Counted from the stretch's first letter, positions 45,529-58,046 are shown. The stretch: DNA of 64,000 bases from Ulota crispa (GCA_963920765.1 OY987245.1:17996727-18060726), one strand, 5' to 3'. A program made the numbers and translations. Notes: generated by a model from the sequence alone, not told the origin.

Positions 45529-45923
45529 GGGAATTGCTAAAGCCACATCCAAAATTGCTAATGTCACACCTCAAGGTATGTTTTGAGCATGAGATATGAG
45601 AATTTCATGCTCATTTTTTTGATTTGGATAAAAAGTTTCTATCATTCTAAGGCTATATTAAAAAAATTGGAGATTTTTGAATTTGAAACTATGAACACAT
45701 GACTTTTGAATTACTTAGAGCAATAACACATCAAAAAAATAATAGTGGTGCAATAAAAATTCAATAAAAATTTGTATTTGTTTTGCTTTCTTTTAAGGAG
45801 GTGGTAATGCAATGATTGGATGAATAATGGACTACTTGAATAAATAATATAGCATTATATTCTCAAATTACATGTTTGCAAGGGTGTGGCGTTAGCAATT
45901 TTGGTGTGGCTTTAGCCATTCCC
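45529..45923. mobile_element. Family D MITE, complete copy
   Basis: gggaattgctaaagccacat pairs with ggtgtggctttagccattccc, with TTA on both sides. Partial copies are at 26388-26603, 46261-46450 and 58434-58575. Confidence 0.75.
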
Positions 45924-46074
45924 TTATTTTATTATTAATAATATCTTATTTAATATTTGACCAAGAGTAGCTAGTTTAGAGCTTGGAGAACAACATTGAA
46001 ACAATTGCTTAATACCCTCAAATCTCCTCTAACGATTCTTTGTTGTGGCTTTTCTTTCTTTTTAAACCCTCTAA

Positions 46075-46209
46075 GGGTGTCTTTCCATGTGAGGGGGTGG
46101 CAGTGGAGCTCACTAATAATTGGTCAAATGGGAGTTCCAAAAAAACCAAGACTCTCATTTGATCAATTATCATTGAGCTCCACTCCACCCCTCACATGTA
46201 AGGATGCCC
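46075..46209. mobile_element. Foldback MITE, family F, TAA duplication
   Basis: gggtgtctttccatgtgagg pairs with cctcacatgtaaggatgccc, flanked by TAA at 46072-46074 and 46210-46212. Matches 17118-17267. Confidence 0.82.
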
Positions 46210-46260
46210 TAAGCCCTTAGCTTGGGTTCTGGTTGTGTTTTACTTTTAGCGATAAATTTA

Positions 46261-46450
46261 GGGAATTGTTAAAGCCACACCCAAAATTGCCAACGCCACA
46301 CCGACGTGAGCATACAATTTGAGAGTTTAATCTTTTTTTTTTTTTGTGGTTCATCATCCACTCAATTATAATATTCCCACCTCCTTGGAAGAAAGAAGAA
46401 CAAACACAAATTTTTGTTAAACTCTCATTGCACCAATGCTATTTTATTAA
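46261..46450. mobile_element. Half of a family D MITE (opposite half to 26388-26603)
   Basis: It begins gggaattgttaaagccacac and matches the inverted right part of 45529-45923 up to ggtgcaat-like sequence, then stops at ctattttattaa. The other half is absent. Confidence 0.6.
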
Positions 46451-46760
46451 GGGAAATTTTCATGGATACCCTTGACGTTTGCAATATTTTCATACATACC
46501 CCTACTTTTTTAGAAATATCACAAATACCCTTGGACCAAAAAAATTAGGCGTTTTTTTTCTTATGCATGCCACTTTTTTCTCTGTTTGTGGGCACACCAC
46601 TTCATTCTTGTTATGCATGTGCGCAAAGGAAGAAGGGAAGTGAAATGCCTAACAAATCAAATGCCTAATTTTTTTGATCCAAGGATATTTGTGAGATTTT
46701 TGAAAAAGTAGGGGTATTTATGAAAATTGCAAACCTCAAGGGTATCGATGAAAATTTCTC
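46451..46760. mobile_element. Mutator-type MITE, family P, with perfect 9-bp duplication
   Basis: It is flanked by TTTTATTAA at 46442-46450 and 46761-46769. gggaaattttcatggatacc pairs with ggtatcgatgaaaatttctc. The right duplication contains the TTAA that starts the next element, so it probably inserted across that older boundary. Confidence 0.9.
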
Positions 46761-46765
46761 TTTTA

Positions 46766-47705
46766 TTAACCCTTAAAGGATCATTGTCCTTGCGGGGGAA
46801 AAATAGGACTTTGGGCATGTACCTATGGTTAAACTACTTTATATTATTTTTTGAAATCTTTATTGGAGGTGGGGAATTTGAAAATCTATGTGAGCATTTA
46901 ATTTTTTCTTCATTTTGACATTTGATGATGAAGCCATGCATGAATCTATGAAAATTTGGGGAAGGCTGCCCGTTTGGGCAGCCCAAAAACTTCTTTTCAC
47001 ATTTCAAAAACAATAAAAAGTTGGAATTGGTTGTTTAGAATTTTTTGTATGTGAGGAGCTTTGAATCATTCAATTTCAATCAATGAGATCAAAGTTATGA
47101 GGAGTTTTTGTTTGCAGGCAACTATGGATTTCCTACTCTTAAAATAAACTTTGAAGTCCTTTATTTTACTCATTTTTCATTATTTTGGAAAAAATTATAT
47201 ACCAAAGGAAGTAGATTGTTTATTACAACATTATAACCATTGGGATTTGCATTTTTCATTTCAATAATTAAATTCTTAACAATTTAGTGATTTGACTTAT
47301 TCTCTACTTCTTTTTACTTACTATTTTTTTTCCCATGTGTTGTGTAGTTCCAATTGATTTGAAAATTCTCCCACACATACCTATCTTGATCTCCTATATG
47401 GAAAAAATAAAGTGCAACTTTGGGTAGAGCAATTTTTTTGTTATAAGAGTAGTCAAAGGCTTATGGAAATTTTGGGCAGCATGGAAAGAAACTTTTATTT
47501 TCCACTTCAAATGTAAATATCTCACTCCTCTCCATCTGGAATGAGTTGATTTTTAATCCCAACAGTACCTCTTCTAGTCTAGGACAAGATCGTACGGTTG
47601 AATTTCCCAGAAACAAAACATAAAATCCCTTTTTATTAAACCTCCTAGAAGTGGCAAATTTTAATGATTTTCACAAAAAAAAGGGCTTGGTCCTTTAGGA
47701 GTTAA
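46766..47705. mobile_element. Long TTAA-bounded element, family A
   Basis: It begins ttaacccttaaaggatcatt and ends ggtcctttaggagttaa. GTACGGTT at 47592-47599 is 102 nt from the right TTAA. Nearly identical in inverse to 26600-27533. Confidence 0.82.
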
Positions 47706-49676
47706 AGCATCTCTTGCCAACCACTAAATGATCCATGCAAGTTCGACTAAATTGGTCTCCTCCTTTCAAGTCCCCAACAACAATGTACTCGTCAATTTGC
47801 AAGCGCAAGGACTTCACAATGAGAGCATGTTCATGTCAAATTTGAGCTTTTTACATGACCTCTTCATTGCCCCTCACGCATGCGCTCTAAGTACTTGATG
47901 CCTCTAGGCTTAGTGTCTAATGTCCACGCAGGCTCAATGTCTAATGTCCATGTTGGGTTGCAAGGAAACTTTACATTGTGTTGCAAAAATTTCACGCCGT
48001 GCCTTTCTACTTCTTGCTCTCATCCCCTCAAAACCGTGTTTCTAAGAGCTTCTCTGAGCGGGTAGTAAGAGATGCTTTTTTAATTAGGAGTTGGAACTGC
48101 TAGTTAGCTAGTCAGCTAGTAAGGTAGGTATTCCCAAATCTAATTGAGAACCTACTGACGTCGTTGTGTATATAGAGTGATTATTTTAGAACTCAAATCT
48201 AGATAAACCAAAAATAACTTATTATCTTTTATACATATAAATAAGATATCTATGACCCATCTAGATTTGAGTTCTAAAATAATTACTCCATGTATATGAC
48301 GCCATTAAGTACATGGTAGGATGTGGGTATATTACAGTAGCTTATATGCATGGTGAGCATGCCACTGGTGGTGGGTATTGGAGAAATCCAAATGACAGCT
48401 GACATCTCCACATTAAACTCAACAAGTAGCGCTAAGAGGAGTATTGTAGTTTGTAGGTTGCCAACTTGCCACCTCTAGACTTTGAGGGTCCAGTTGTTGA
48501 CATTCCAGCAAGTCTTCTATTCCCCATTGAACTTTCGCCGTCTTAGCCTATTGGAGTTGACGTGGCATGAAGTAATGCTTGTGAATTCCTAGGACGTGCT
48601 TTGCTAACAAATAATCTCCATGGGGCAAAGAAATTTAGGCTATATTTTTTCCATAAGGGTTTGTAGCAAGTGGCACGTGTTGACATTTGTCCAACCTGAT
48701 TGACAAAATGCATCTTCAACTGCTATTTGGTTGTAAGATAGGAGCACCCATAAGCGTGTTTTTAAGGGATATTGGGTATTTCCCGAGATCAAACAAGTCT
48801 GAAAATTTTACCGTAGGTTAGGAAGAGGGTATTAAAAATAATGGTTTCAGATTTGGGTTTAGAGAAGTAATAGTTTATGTCTGTGATTTTTTCAAAGTGT
48901 GAAATCACCCAAAACCCATGCTCCCTCCTAGGGGGTGGGAAAATAGAGAGTGATTGAACCTCTGAATACCTTCTCCTTCATCCAGAAACAGTTGCAAGAG
49001 TTACTAAAACAAAGACGTGTAGTACTGATGGGTGTGAGGAAATGTTCTGACATACCAAGCTATGGGTATGCATGAACAATGCTACACTGCTTCAAAAACA
49101 ATCATGCAAGTTCTAAAGTTGCACACATGACTACTAAAAGTGCTACTAACTTCAAGTGACACCGAGTGCATTGGATACCCTCACCGTCTTTGATGAATCT
49201 AATATCAAGGCAACACGGCATTTGTTCCACTAGCTATCTCTGGGTTCACTGTTAGATTCCTAGACTGCCACATTAGTGGCTGGAGATCCAAAAACCGGTA
49301 AAAAGTTATCCTTTCACCTTCGCTACCTAGCCATCCAACTAAGCGACTTCCTGATCTGTCTTGCAGAGGCACCCGTTGAGCTGCATTCACATGGATATGA
49401 AGGACTCTTTCAAATTTAGCCGTTGTCGTTGAGCTCGGCTACTTCATGGTTGTGAATCTTGGAATTCTCCTATATGATCGTGGCTGCCTGTGGGCTTGGT
49501 TGATTCATTGACTTGGACCCGAGAGGGCCGTTACGGAGTCCTGGCTATCATTACTCTTGTGATCTGCTCCTGAAACAACAAGCATTTCAAATTCTGGTGT
49601 TGACATTGTAGTTGCTATCGACGTCTTGACCCGCTCCACTACCACGTCGTTGTCGGCTTTCAAGGCCTGTGCGTGC
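47706..49676. other. No gene seen; small foldback at 48175-48293
   Basis: gtgattattttagaactcaa pairs with ttgagttctaaaataattac at 48175-48293, a likely 120-bp MITE. A family E end lies near 48737. The stretch 49000-49676 has balanced composition and probably belongs to the transposon carrying the decayed transposase. Confidence 0.4.
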
Positions 49677-51640
49677 TTAGGCTCGTTTAGCTAGTTTTTG
49701 TTGTTTCTCACGCTCCTTCTCCATCTTTTTGCAATTTGCCTCCATGCGCCAGACGACCTTGTCAGCCTCTTTTTGAGTCTTCTCCTACTGTCGCAACATT
49801 TTTTCCTGCTGCGCTTGTAGTTTTTGTTCTTCTCTTTCTTTAGCCACCTTGAGCTTCTTAGTTGCCTTTGCACCCATGACGGCCATGTATTCGTTGGAGG
49901 TGACGATGAGTGACATCGAGTAATTGATCAGCGGTTCACCTGAACTTGATTGTCTCCGAGTCGATCGTTGTACTTGCGGGAGTGGGAACAGATTGTGACA
50001 ATTCCCCACATCTTCCCTCTCTGTTTCGGAGGTTGTGTCATCGCTACATGCAAAATCCGACTCCACGAAGTATTGTGCTGATGGATTTTGGGTTTTGGAA
50101 ACATACTCCGCCTCAACAGAAGCCCAGTCCACCTCCAAGCATCTAGTATGCTCCCCCTCAATGATGCCTGCTTCCACCTACATGCCATCCGCGGCCAGTA
50201 CATGTGATGCATTGACATGTTGCACCTTCGATAGTTGCACCTCCAGGAGTCGCGGTACAAGAACTTGATGGACATGTGCGGTGGATCCAACTTGGTGAAT
50301 TGGAGAGCCATTGGCTAATCGTGAACCTGCAACTTTGATGCCTTGCATCTCCGCGTCTCCGAGTTCAGCATCAGTATCGTCGCCGTTCTGGAATTGTTCA
50401 GAGTTGATGTGCTGGTCGCCAACATGCCCTCCATCTTCTCCTAAATTTTGGACGTAGCATGCGCTTGGCGCCATGTGAGCATTCATGGCGGCCGCATTAA
50501 GCAGCCAAATGCCAGTTGTGCAAAAGCCACTCATAATATTCTCTTTTGTGAATGCATGTTTCAATCCTATATATACCCATTCAGCTAGCTGTTCCTTCCT
50601 TGCACATTTGCCTTTGTTGTCTATTATCCATCGATCTCTACTTTGCTTAAAAGAACCCTTGAATGGTTTGAAATCATTGACGTCCAAAGGTTGTAATCTC
50701 TGGCTAGTATGGCAAGATAGGGTTATAATGTTGAGCCCTTCCGTTCTAGCCTTTTTTAGCTACTTCTAAAGAAATGTGAGAGATATGGCCATCTAGCAGC
50801 AGTAAGTGTTTGTTCTGTTGCGAAAGGCCATATCTCTGTCTCAAAATACTAAGAAAGTAGCAGATCCAAACAAAAAATAAGGAAGAGCTCATCTAGCCAT
50901 TAGGCTGCATTCCCATGCATGAATTTGGCTCACAATTGGCAATATAGTTTCTAGTTTTGTATTTACCCTTGAAAATGTAGAAGTTGGGGATGCAATCGCC
51001 TGCTGCATTCACACAAGACATTATTGTCAGATGCTCCTTGCTCTTTGGTAATACTAAGTGTACAGATTTGGTACCCTTTCTTGCAGAAACAAGTGATCCT
51101 CCCATGTTTCTTCTTGCTTGAGCCCTTGACTCGTCACAGTTTCAAATCTGGGAGGCCAAGAATCCTTGTTCATCATAAGCTTCTTCCAAATTTTTATATA
51201 GTGAGGAAACACTTGTGGGATTCAACCCCATAACACGCGCTTCTTCAAAGCTCTGTGCAGTCCTCAAAGTCAGCTCCGGATGACGATTCTTGAACCATCG
51301 CAACCAACCGTGTCCGGGGATGCCATTTTCGAATGGTGTCTAGCGCTCTTGAGTAATTTCCGCAACCTTCATCCTTAGTTCTAGAACACTGATTGGATGC
51401 GCGTGATCCTGCATATCCAGCATCCACTTCACCAAACCACGCTCTTCTTCTATCGTGAGCACTCCTTGTCGACCCCTCTTTTGTTGCAGAGTCCTCCTGG
51501 ATAGGTGGTCACTAAGAGAAGATGTTGGGATGCCGAAGGCTCTTCTTGCGGTAGCAATCTTGTTGCCTGCTTCTACATCTGAAATTGCTTGTTCAAGTTG
51601 TGCATCCGTCCAAGACCCTATGCCCTTTTGCCGTTGATAT
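49677..51640 (-). pseudogene. Decayed pogo/Tigger-type transposase (HTH-psq, CENP-B HTH, DDE)
   Basis: Reading on the minus strand, a psq-type helix-turn-helix (key stretch QAISDVEAGNKIATARRAFG, about 51600-51540) is followed by a CENP-B-like HTH segment (about 51450-51280) and a DDE endonuclease. The catalytic aspartates are visible: NCDES (51133-51135), LLLDGHISH (50791-50793) and QPLDVNDF (50682-50684). A Lys/Glu/Gln-rich coiled tail ends at the TAA at 49677. It is broken by TAG at 51340, TGA at 51142, TAG at 50893, a one-base insertion in an A run at 50752-50757, TAG at 50178 and TAG at 49785. Pogo elements excise and insert at TA dinucleotides. Terminal repeats were not identified. Confidence 0.88.
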
Positions 51641-53027
51641 CAGCCTCTACTCTCTAGAGGGCTTGTTGCAGGTGTGACAATTACTGGCATAGTTTGTGAT
51701 CGAGTCATGGATCGTGGCGCTAGGCTTGGATTCTGCAACGCTGACTCTAGACCTGCTGCATCAGCATCAGCTCCGGCTGTTCCTCTCAGTGCTCACGGCC
51801 TAGAGAAGGTGCTATTGGCACCGCAACCCTCTGCAGATTTTTGCCACATCTGCGCACATTTTGCATTAGATGTCGGAGAATCTCAGTTGACATGCAATAT
51901 TCTTCTGCAACCGCACCCTAGAATTTGATTGGCTGATGCATGATTGACATGTGCTTATCTGCATTCAAACTGTGCATGTTTTCCACTAGCCGTCATTGAT
52001 CTCGAGCCAACGGTTTGTGGTCTCTGAGCGACCTTGGCTAATTCTTGGCCAATCCCTAGTTGCTCTCAACGTTGCCATGCAAACTAGCATGATTGCTATC
52101 CATGTAGCCATGCTGGTCTGCGTATCTGTCTCAGATGTTCTCCTTGTGCTCGTGGACGCATCTCTGAAGGTCGGAGCTGCCGACCAGTACTGTTGGCCCA
52201 GGCCATCCGCACAAGCTCAACTGTGGTCCACGCATCAGCGCAGGCTTGCCTACCTCAAATGGCAACTTGTCTGTCATGCCTTCGTCACTCTCGCTGGACT
52301 CACCATATTCTCATCCGGTACCACCTATTGGTGCATGTGGTTGCAGTTCAGGAGCCCATGTCACCGCCCCATGCTCCCTTTGGAAATATTGCTTGTCTCC
52401 TCTCAGTAGACTCAACATGTTCTATTGTCTCTTACGGACGTTGAAGCAAAATAAAATGTTGCTAGTGTTTGAAACCTCTAATCTTGAACTGAAGCACCTT
52501 GTTTCCTCAAAGCTCACAAACTCTTGTTGATCAACATGAAGTCATGTCCGTGCTCAAAGGAGGCAACTGCTGTCAGTTCAAGGTTTTTTGAATTAACTCA
52601 AATGCTTCTATCACTGTGGCAGCAGCAGCACTGGAATATCTTGAAATGTGAATCAAAATCCACAACTAATTGCATGTAGAGCAACTCTAATTAAAATCCA
52701 AAATCACCAAAGACGGTGCTCTAAACTACTGCCAAGATCACCTGCCACCGAATTTGATGGCAATATGCATTTATCAATCACATCATATACAAGGTCCTTA
52801 TGCATCTTCCATATCACCTTAAACCACCAAAATTATCACCTATTACCCCCAATTTCCCATACTTCCAAAACAAAGTACAATGGTCAACGAGTAAGGGTCC
52901 AAACCTAGGTCGTGCCCATGGGGCACTAATGCTTATGGGTGCTCCTACCTTAAAGCATGAATTTGGTGCTAAAGAGTCGGTGACCGGAAGCTAATGTTCA
53001 ATGCCCTTCTCCACGGCAGCTTCTTCA
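51641..53027. other. No gene recognised; balanced-composition flank of the transposase
   Basis: Plus-strand frames up to 137 codons at 51996-52409 have no recognisable motif and overlap other open frames. This may be the 5' part of the pogo element. A single family E end lies at 52929-52953. Confidence 0.35.
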
Positions 53028-53441
53028 GAGCATCTCCACCGGTCCGCATGAAATGAAGACTTGTCAAGAGAGTTTGACGCGGCCCTCGCAGTGTTCTTTC
53101 CTTGGGTTGAGGTGTAGTCCCCACTAGTCGATGCAAACTCCGACTCGCCATGCAATCTTGAGAAAGTAGTGGGATTATTTTTGGGTGAATTAGCCAACGG
53201 GTTTCTCTTCTCCTGCCACGTGGACAACAAACCCTCCAATATCACTGCCACAATTGCCGTAACCCAAGAAATGAGCGCGCTACAAGGAAATGAAGCTCGG
53301 GAGGTCACCGTGTTGAGGATCAAATTTGGCGAGGCCACGCAAGGAATTGGCCTTTGCAAGTCGCCGATGAACCCTCGAAATATGTAAAGTGACCCCCAGC
53401 CACGCTAGTTCCCAGGTTTGGAGCCACTAGTAAAGATGCTC
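53028..53441. mobile_element. MITE, family G, TCA duplication
   Basis: gagcatctccaccggtccgc and aaagatgctc form the ends, with TCA at 53025-53027 and 53442-53444. The GC-rich interior gives unconvincing frames on both strands. Confidence 0.7.
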
Positions 53442-53647
53442 TCAGCTTTGGTTCTTTGGTGGAAGGCCGGGCTACATCAAAACAAAGGCTGTTCCATCAC
53501 AACGTTTTGTAAAACACAAGTGGTGGCACTTGCTTATTTGTGTAAAAAAAAGGTTCCCTAGATTTTACACTCATGATTATGTTTAATTTGAAATCAATAA
53601 TTCTGAGTCTTAGAAACCGTTGTCACCAAGCTCCTACCCTTGGACTA

Positions 53648-53958
53648 AGGTAGGAGTACCCATCCTCGTGAAGGTCTCCATAAGCTTGACCTCTGAAATC
53701 TTGGAAAATTTGTGGAAGTAGATAGATGTAATGACAAGGATGTACATGAAATTTTAATAGTGGTTATGGGTACAATGGCAGATAGCTCTTTAAAAATTCA
53801 CAACTTATTCTCACATTATCCAAGTATCCAAATAATAAATTTGAAAGTGCAAACTCATTATTTTTCTATTGCTAATAGGATCTTATAATTTGCTAGACGT
53901 TTACTAATAGCCATCATGTTCAAAACCCTTAAACTCACGCTTATGGGTGCTCCTACCT
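53648..53958. mobile_element. Mariner-like MITE, family E
   Basis: The ends aggtaggagtacccat and gcttatgggtgctcctacct are flanked by TA at 53646-53647 and 53959-53960. The interior matches 23420-23733. Confidence 0.78.
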
Positions 53959-53960
53959 TA

Positions 53961-55861
53961 TATAGAAGTTATCTTTAGTGGAACAACATACTAACCCCTA
54001 AATACTAAGGAGACCGTTTTCTGTCCTCTAGCTTTGAAAAATCTTTTTGTATGGCCAAAGAAAGCCGTTTTTCATTTGATTATTTTCAAAAGTGATCATA
54101 AACACACAGTCTGTCATGGAAGGCAAAAAATAACCTTGCCAAATACAATCATATTTTTAGGTAACCTAAATTGTAAAAAGATGCAAAGACACGATGTTAG
54201 TTCCCATGCTATCCTTCTTGCAATTTTCATGTGGTCAGCATGTACTATTGATTTTTGCAGTTTTTAGAAACAATACTATAAGGTGGGCACTTGTTAACGC
54301 ATTGTAGTGCTATAAAATAGGGTAAGTCTTGCTTACCAACCCAGCAATTAAGGTTTAAGAGCATCCTATATCCAACATTTTAAACAACTTATCAAATATG
54401 TTGTTGTCTTTTGCATGGTGTAAAATCAAAATGTGGGATTACAATCATTGGAAGCTTGTTCAAAATCTCTTTAAATAAATTCAAAATATTTGAAATTGGA
54501 ATTGGACAATTCAAATAAAGCCAATTGAAAACAAGCTAAACGGCAAACAATATGGCAAATCAAGCCTTAAATAGGAGAATCTACAATAACAAGATATCAA
54601 GTTTTCATAATTGGTGTGCCATTACCATGGATTTTTTCTTATGCATGGTTTGCCGTATCATTTGCTGTATTGTTTGCCTTTTAGCTTGCTTTCAATTGGC
54701 TTTAATTTTATTGTCTAGTTTCCAATTCCACATGTTGTTGTAATTATTGTAAAAGGTTTTGTACACGCTTCTAATGATAGTAATCACAATTTCTGATTTT
54801 ACACCAAGCAAAAAATAGTAATCCATTTGGTGAGTTGCTTAGAGTGTTGGATTGATGATGTCCAAAGCCTTGAGCAAAGTGGTTTGTCCCCAATACTCCA
54901 ATAGGGCATTTTATTTGTTTAATTTTCTGTTGCATACTAATCGCTTTGGCTTGTGTGGCCCTTGTAAGAATGTCTATTGTACTACAATAGAGAGGGAGAG
55001 TTGGGTCACCCTTGCACTACATTAGAATTTTTTTGCTACAAACTTTGTGTTTGTTCAAAGGGCCTCCAACACTAATATGCTAGCACACACCAAGCACACC
55101 AAAAAGAGAAGCCCAAGTATGCGGATGATGGTGTATGTGTATCCTCTCACCTTCTCCCCATTATGGGAGTGTGGTCCCAAATTTGCAAGGGCTAAATTTG
55201 TGAAGTGGCCCCTTTTGAGGAGACATAACTTTGGAACCCTTTTGGAGGGATAATCATGACTCCCCTTTTTCACCATGCAAGTTCACTTACACTTCATCTC
55301 AAGTGAAAAGACAAAGAATAAGATGACAATGAGTGCCAACAAGGTATAAATTTCAGAATAATTGTAGTGAAATTGTTTTCCTCAACCATAGTATTCTATA
55401 CCTTTTTGCAATGTGTATATTTGTGATATTAGTTTTGCAAGTGCAAATTTTCCATCAAAAAGGAGTCAATTTTCCTAAAAATATGGAACCCCTTGATCTT
55501 TGTAGGTTACCAATGTTGATGCTGAGATTCCACAACTATGAACCAACTCTTGCTCAACTTGGTTTCAAAAAAAGTTTGAATCTCATTGCAAGACAGGGAG
55601 ATCATGGACATAGGTTCCTTGTAGCTAGAGCTGTGGGAAATTTTTCAATACTTTCTAATTATGTAGCTCTTGGCAAACCACTACTATGAGGCAAGGCATT
55701 TTTTTGGGTAAAAGGAAGCCAAACTAGCAACATATATGACAAACTTAGATAAATGTGGGCTGGTCCCTCCATTTACTAACCACTAGATTGTAGACATCTG
55801 TGATCTAGCAAGAAGTGTCATGTTTAAAAAAGATGCCATGTTATGAGGGCAAGTTTGTTGA
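53961..55861. other. No gene seen; probable foldback at about 54357-54866
   Basis: At 53991 ctaacccctaaatactaagg looks like a lone TTAA-element end. Between 54520 and 54690 ttgaaaacaagctaaacggc pairs loosely with gcttgctttcaattggct, and agagcatcctatatccaac pairs with gttggattgatgatgtcc, suggesting a MITE of about 500 bp. A 118-codon frame at 55333-55689 is unrecognised. Confidence 0.4.
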
Positions 55862-56331
55862 GAGCATCTCCACCGAATGGCCCAAGCCGGGGAAATGGCG
55901 AGTATGTAGAGTCATTGTTCATGAATTGTGCTCCCACCGATCACATGGCAAGGGTTTTGTTCTTGCTGGCCTCGCCAAAGAAGACCTCAAGCACGGGGAC
56001 CTGCCGGGATGGCTTGCTTGTGTAGCGAGCTGGAAAGACGGAGCAAAGCTTCCATGTTTGGCAGATGCTCTGTCCATGCAAGAATACCCCCTAGGGCCCA
56101 CGAGCTTGCTTGCCAAAGATGCTGTGTCCCAGGGGCCCACAACCTGCGTGGAGTTGTTTCAAAGGCTATTATGATCCAACAGTACCCTAAATCCCGCTGA
56201 TGAACTCCTCCTTCGTCCTTCCCAGCCTCAACCGGTGGAGATTGGATGCCCGGCCCCGCCACTTCAGTCATTGCGGCCATGGGCAAACAGCTGTGTGGAG
56301 CCAGCATTTCCGAGGACCAGTGGAGATGCTC
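55862..56331. mobile_element. MITE, family G, 470 bp
   Basis: gagcatctccaccgaatgg pairs with ccagtggagatgctc. The flanks are TGA and TAA. The GC-rich interior opens long frames on both strands (up to 142 codons) that overlap each other and match no known protein. Confidence 0.65.
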
Positions 56332-57574
56332 TAAGAAGCCCACCCTCGCGATCAAGCCTTCAAGGCCCTCTAAAAGCCCTTGGGAGTTGGAATCACCATC
56401 CGGATGCTTGATCAAGAGCCACTTTTAGGGTAGAAGTTGGGGTTGTTTTGAATTTTCTAACAAGTCCTTATACTGGCCTTTCATTGGCTGAATTTTCAAA
56501 AATAACTTTAAAACTTTTATTCTAAGAATCTAACTTCAGATTTGTGAAAAATAGTTTGACAATCAATAAACAATACATGACATAGTCCCATGGCCAAACT
56601 TGGGTTCACCAAAAATGAGAGGCCAATTTATGACCATGGAATTATTATCTAACTTCACTAAAAAAAGACCTTTGTCTCACAAAAACAAGCTTTTTGGAAT
56701 GAAAATATCGACCCAATTTGTTGCTTCTCCAATTCTTCTCTCAGAATTTTTTTGAGACTTACAATTATATTCTCAACTTTTTGGTCTCAAGGCCGTGGAA
56801 CACAATAAGAAAAACCTCATTGAAGACATTATTGAGACCATACTTGAGGCCATTCTTGAGACCATTCTTGAGGCTATTCTAAGACCATAAGAATTGGAAT
56901 TTTGATTCAAACCTCCGATTTTTGATAGTCGCAACTCCTAATTTGAAGTGGCCATAAGAGCAATCTTCCATGATGTACAGTACATGAACTTTGAAACTTA
57001 AAAATGACAGACAAGTCTACCTTGTAAACTTGCTTATTTGTCCCTTCAACACTTTCTGAATCCATGCCTACCATGGAAGTTCACCGTGAGTAACAAAGGA
57101 ACGCACGTTACCTTTGCCGCAATAGTGGTTGCTTGTCAGGCATTTGGCAAAACATCCACATTCTATAAGGTTAAACTATCCGTCAAAGTTGTGGCTTTTA
57201 CTGCCTTTTCCCATCTACCGTATTTGGCATGAAAGTGGCGCTTGTGCAATGATCCGTCCAGCTTTTTTCATCTAAGTTACCCCACCGAGCAGTTTGCGAA
57301 GAATCTGGAATAACAATAATAACGAGAATACTGCAATATACGACTCATGTACTCGACATGCCTTTGTACTTTGGCACTTTCGTAACACCAAAAATAACGT
57401 TCTCAGGTCAGTTCCACAAGCAACACAACACTCATGTGAAGATGGGAACCGTCCTTGTGAACTGTGCCCCAAGGGCTTGCGGACATGCAAACATAGAAGT
57501 TTTGAGTGGAAAATATGCCAGTGCTTGATTGTGTGATTGATCCTTGACGAGGACCAAGCCCATTAGTCCCATAT
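56332..57574. other. No gene seen
   Basis: AT-rich then balanced sequence with short frames. A small internal repeat (ttgagaccattcttgaggc) lies at 56830-56880. Confidence 0.35.
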
Positions 57575-57809
57575 GATGCTTTTGTTTTGTGTACGCTTTT
57601 CCATGTTGTATACATATAGGACACTTGGGTAGTACATGAATCCCATTGGAATGATACATTTCAAGGCAAGTCATAAACATACTATAATTAGTCAATTAGG
57701 ATATATGGATTTTTTTTGGTATTCGTTGTAAAGTCATTTCTTCAAGTATTAAATGGTCCTCAAATGAATATAGTAAACTCTTCTGGTCAGCAACATCCTC
57801 AACCCTTAA
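57575..57809. mobile_element. Short TTAA-bounded MITE, family S, degenerate
   Basis: The interior (gttttgtgtacgc, acacttgggtagtacatgaa, cttcaagtattaaatggt) follows the family S order. The right end is caacatcctcaacccttaa. The left end has decayed. Confidence 0.5.
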
Positions 57810-58046
57810 GCACCTCAGATACAATATACTATTTTTAGGATTAGAGAAAAGGGTCCTGGTTCTTGCTAGTACAATGTACTGGAATTGAGGTAGGGTGATA
57901 TGAGGGTGGCAAGGAGTGGGGTACTAGGGTTCCTAGTGATTATGATTGGTCTCACATGAGTTGTCTCATGTTTGTAAAAACCACATGCTTGTGAGTGTGA
58001 GTAGGTTTGCCTAAACTGGATTTTGAGCTGTGCGCTCACGGGTTAA
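57806..58046. mobile_element. TTAA-bounded element, family N
   Basis: The right end gtgcgctcacgggttaa gives a CCCGTGAGCGCAC terminus in inverse. The interior matches 44536-44730 inverted. The left TTAA (57806-57809) is shared with the preceding family S copy. Confidence 0.6.

Noticed and set aside
51996..52409. 137-codon plus-strand frame upstream of the transposase
   Set aside because: No recognisable motif; other frames over the same bases are also open. It is most likely non-coding flank of the pogo element.
55333..55689. 118-codon plus-strand frame with a hydrophobic segment
   Set aside because: AT-rich, no family resemblance and no supporting splice or homologous context.
55815..56415. 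Overlapping frames of 119, 90 and 142 codons on both strands
   Set aside because: They lie inside the family G MITE, overlap one another and have no recognisable domain.
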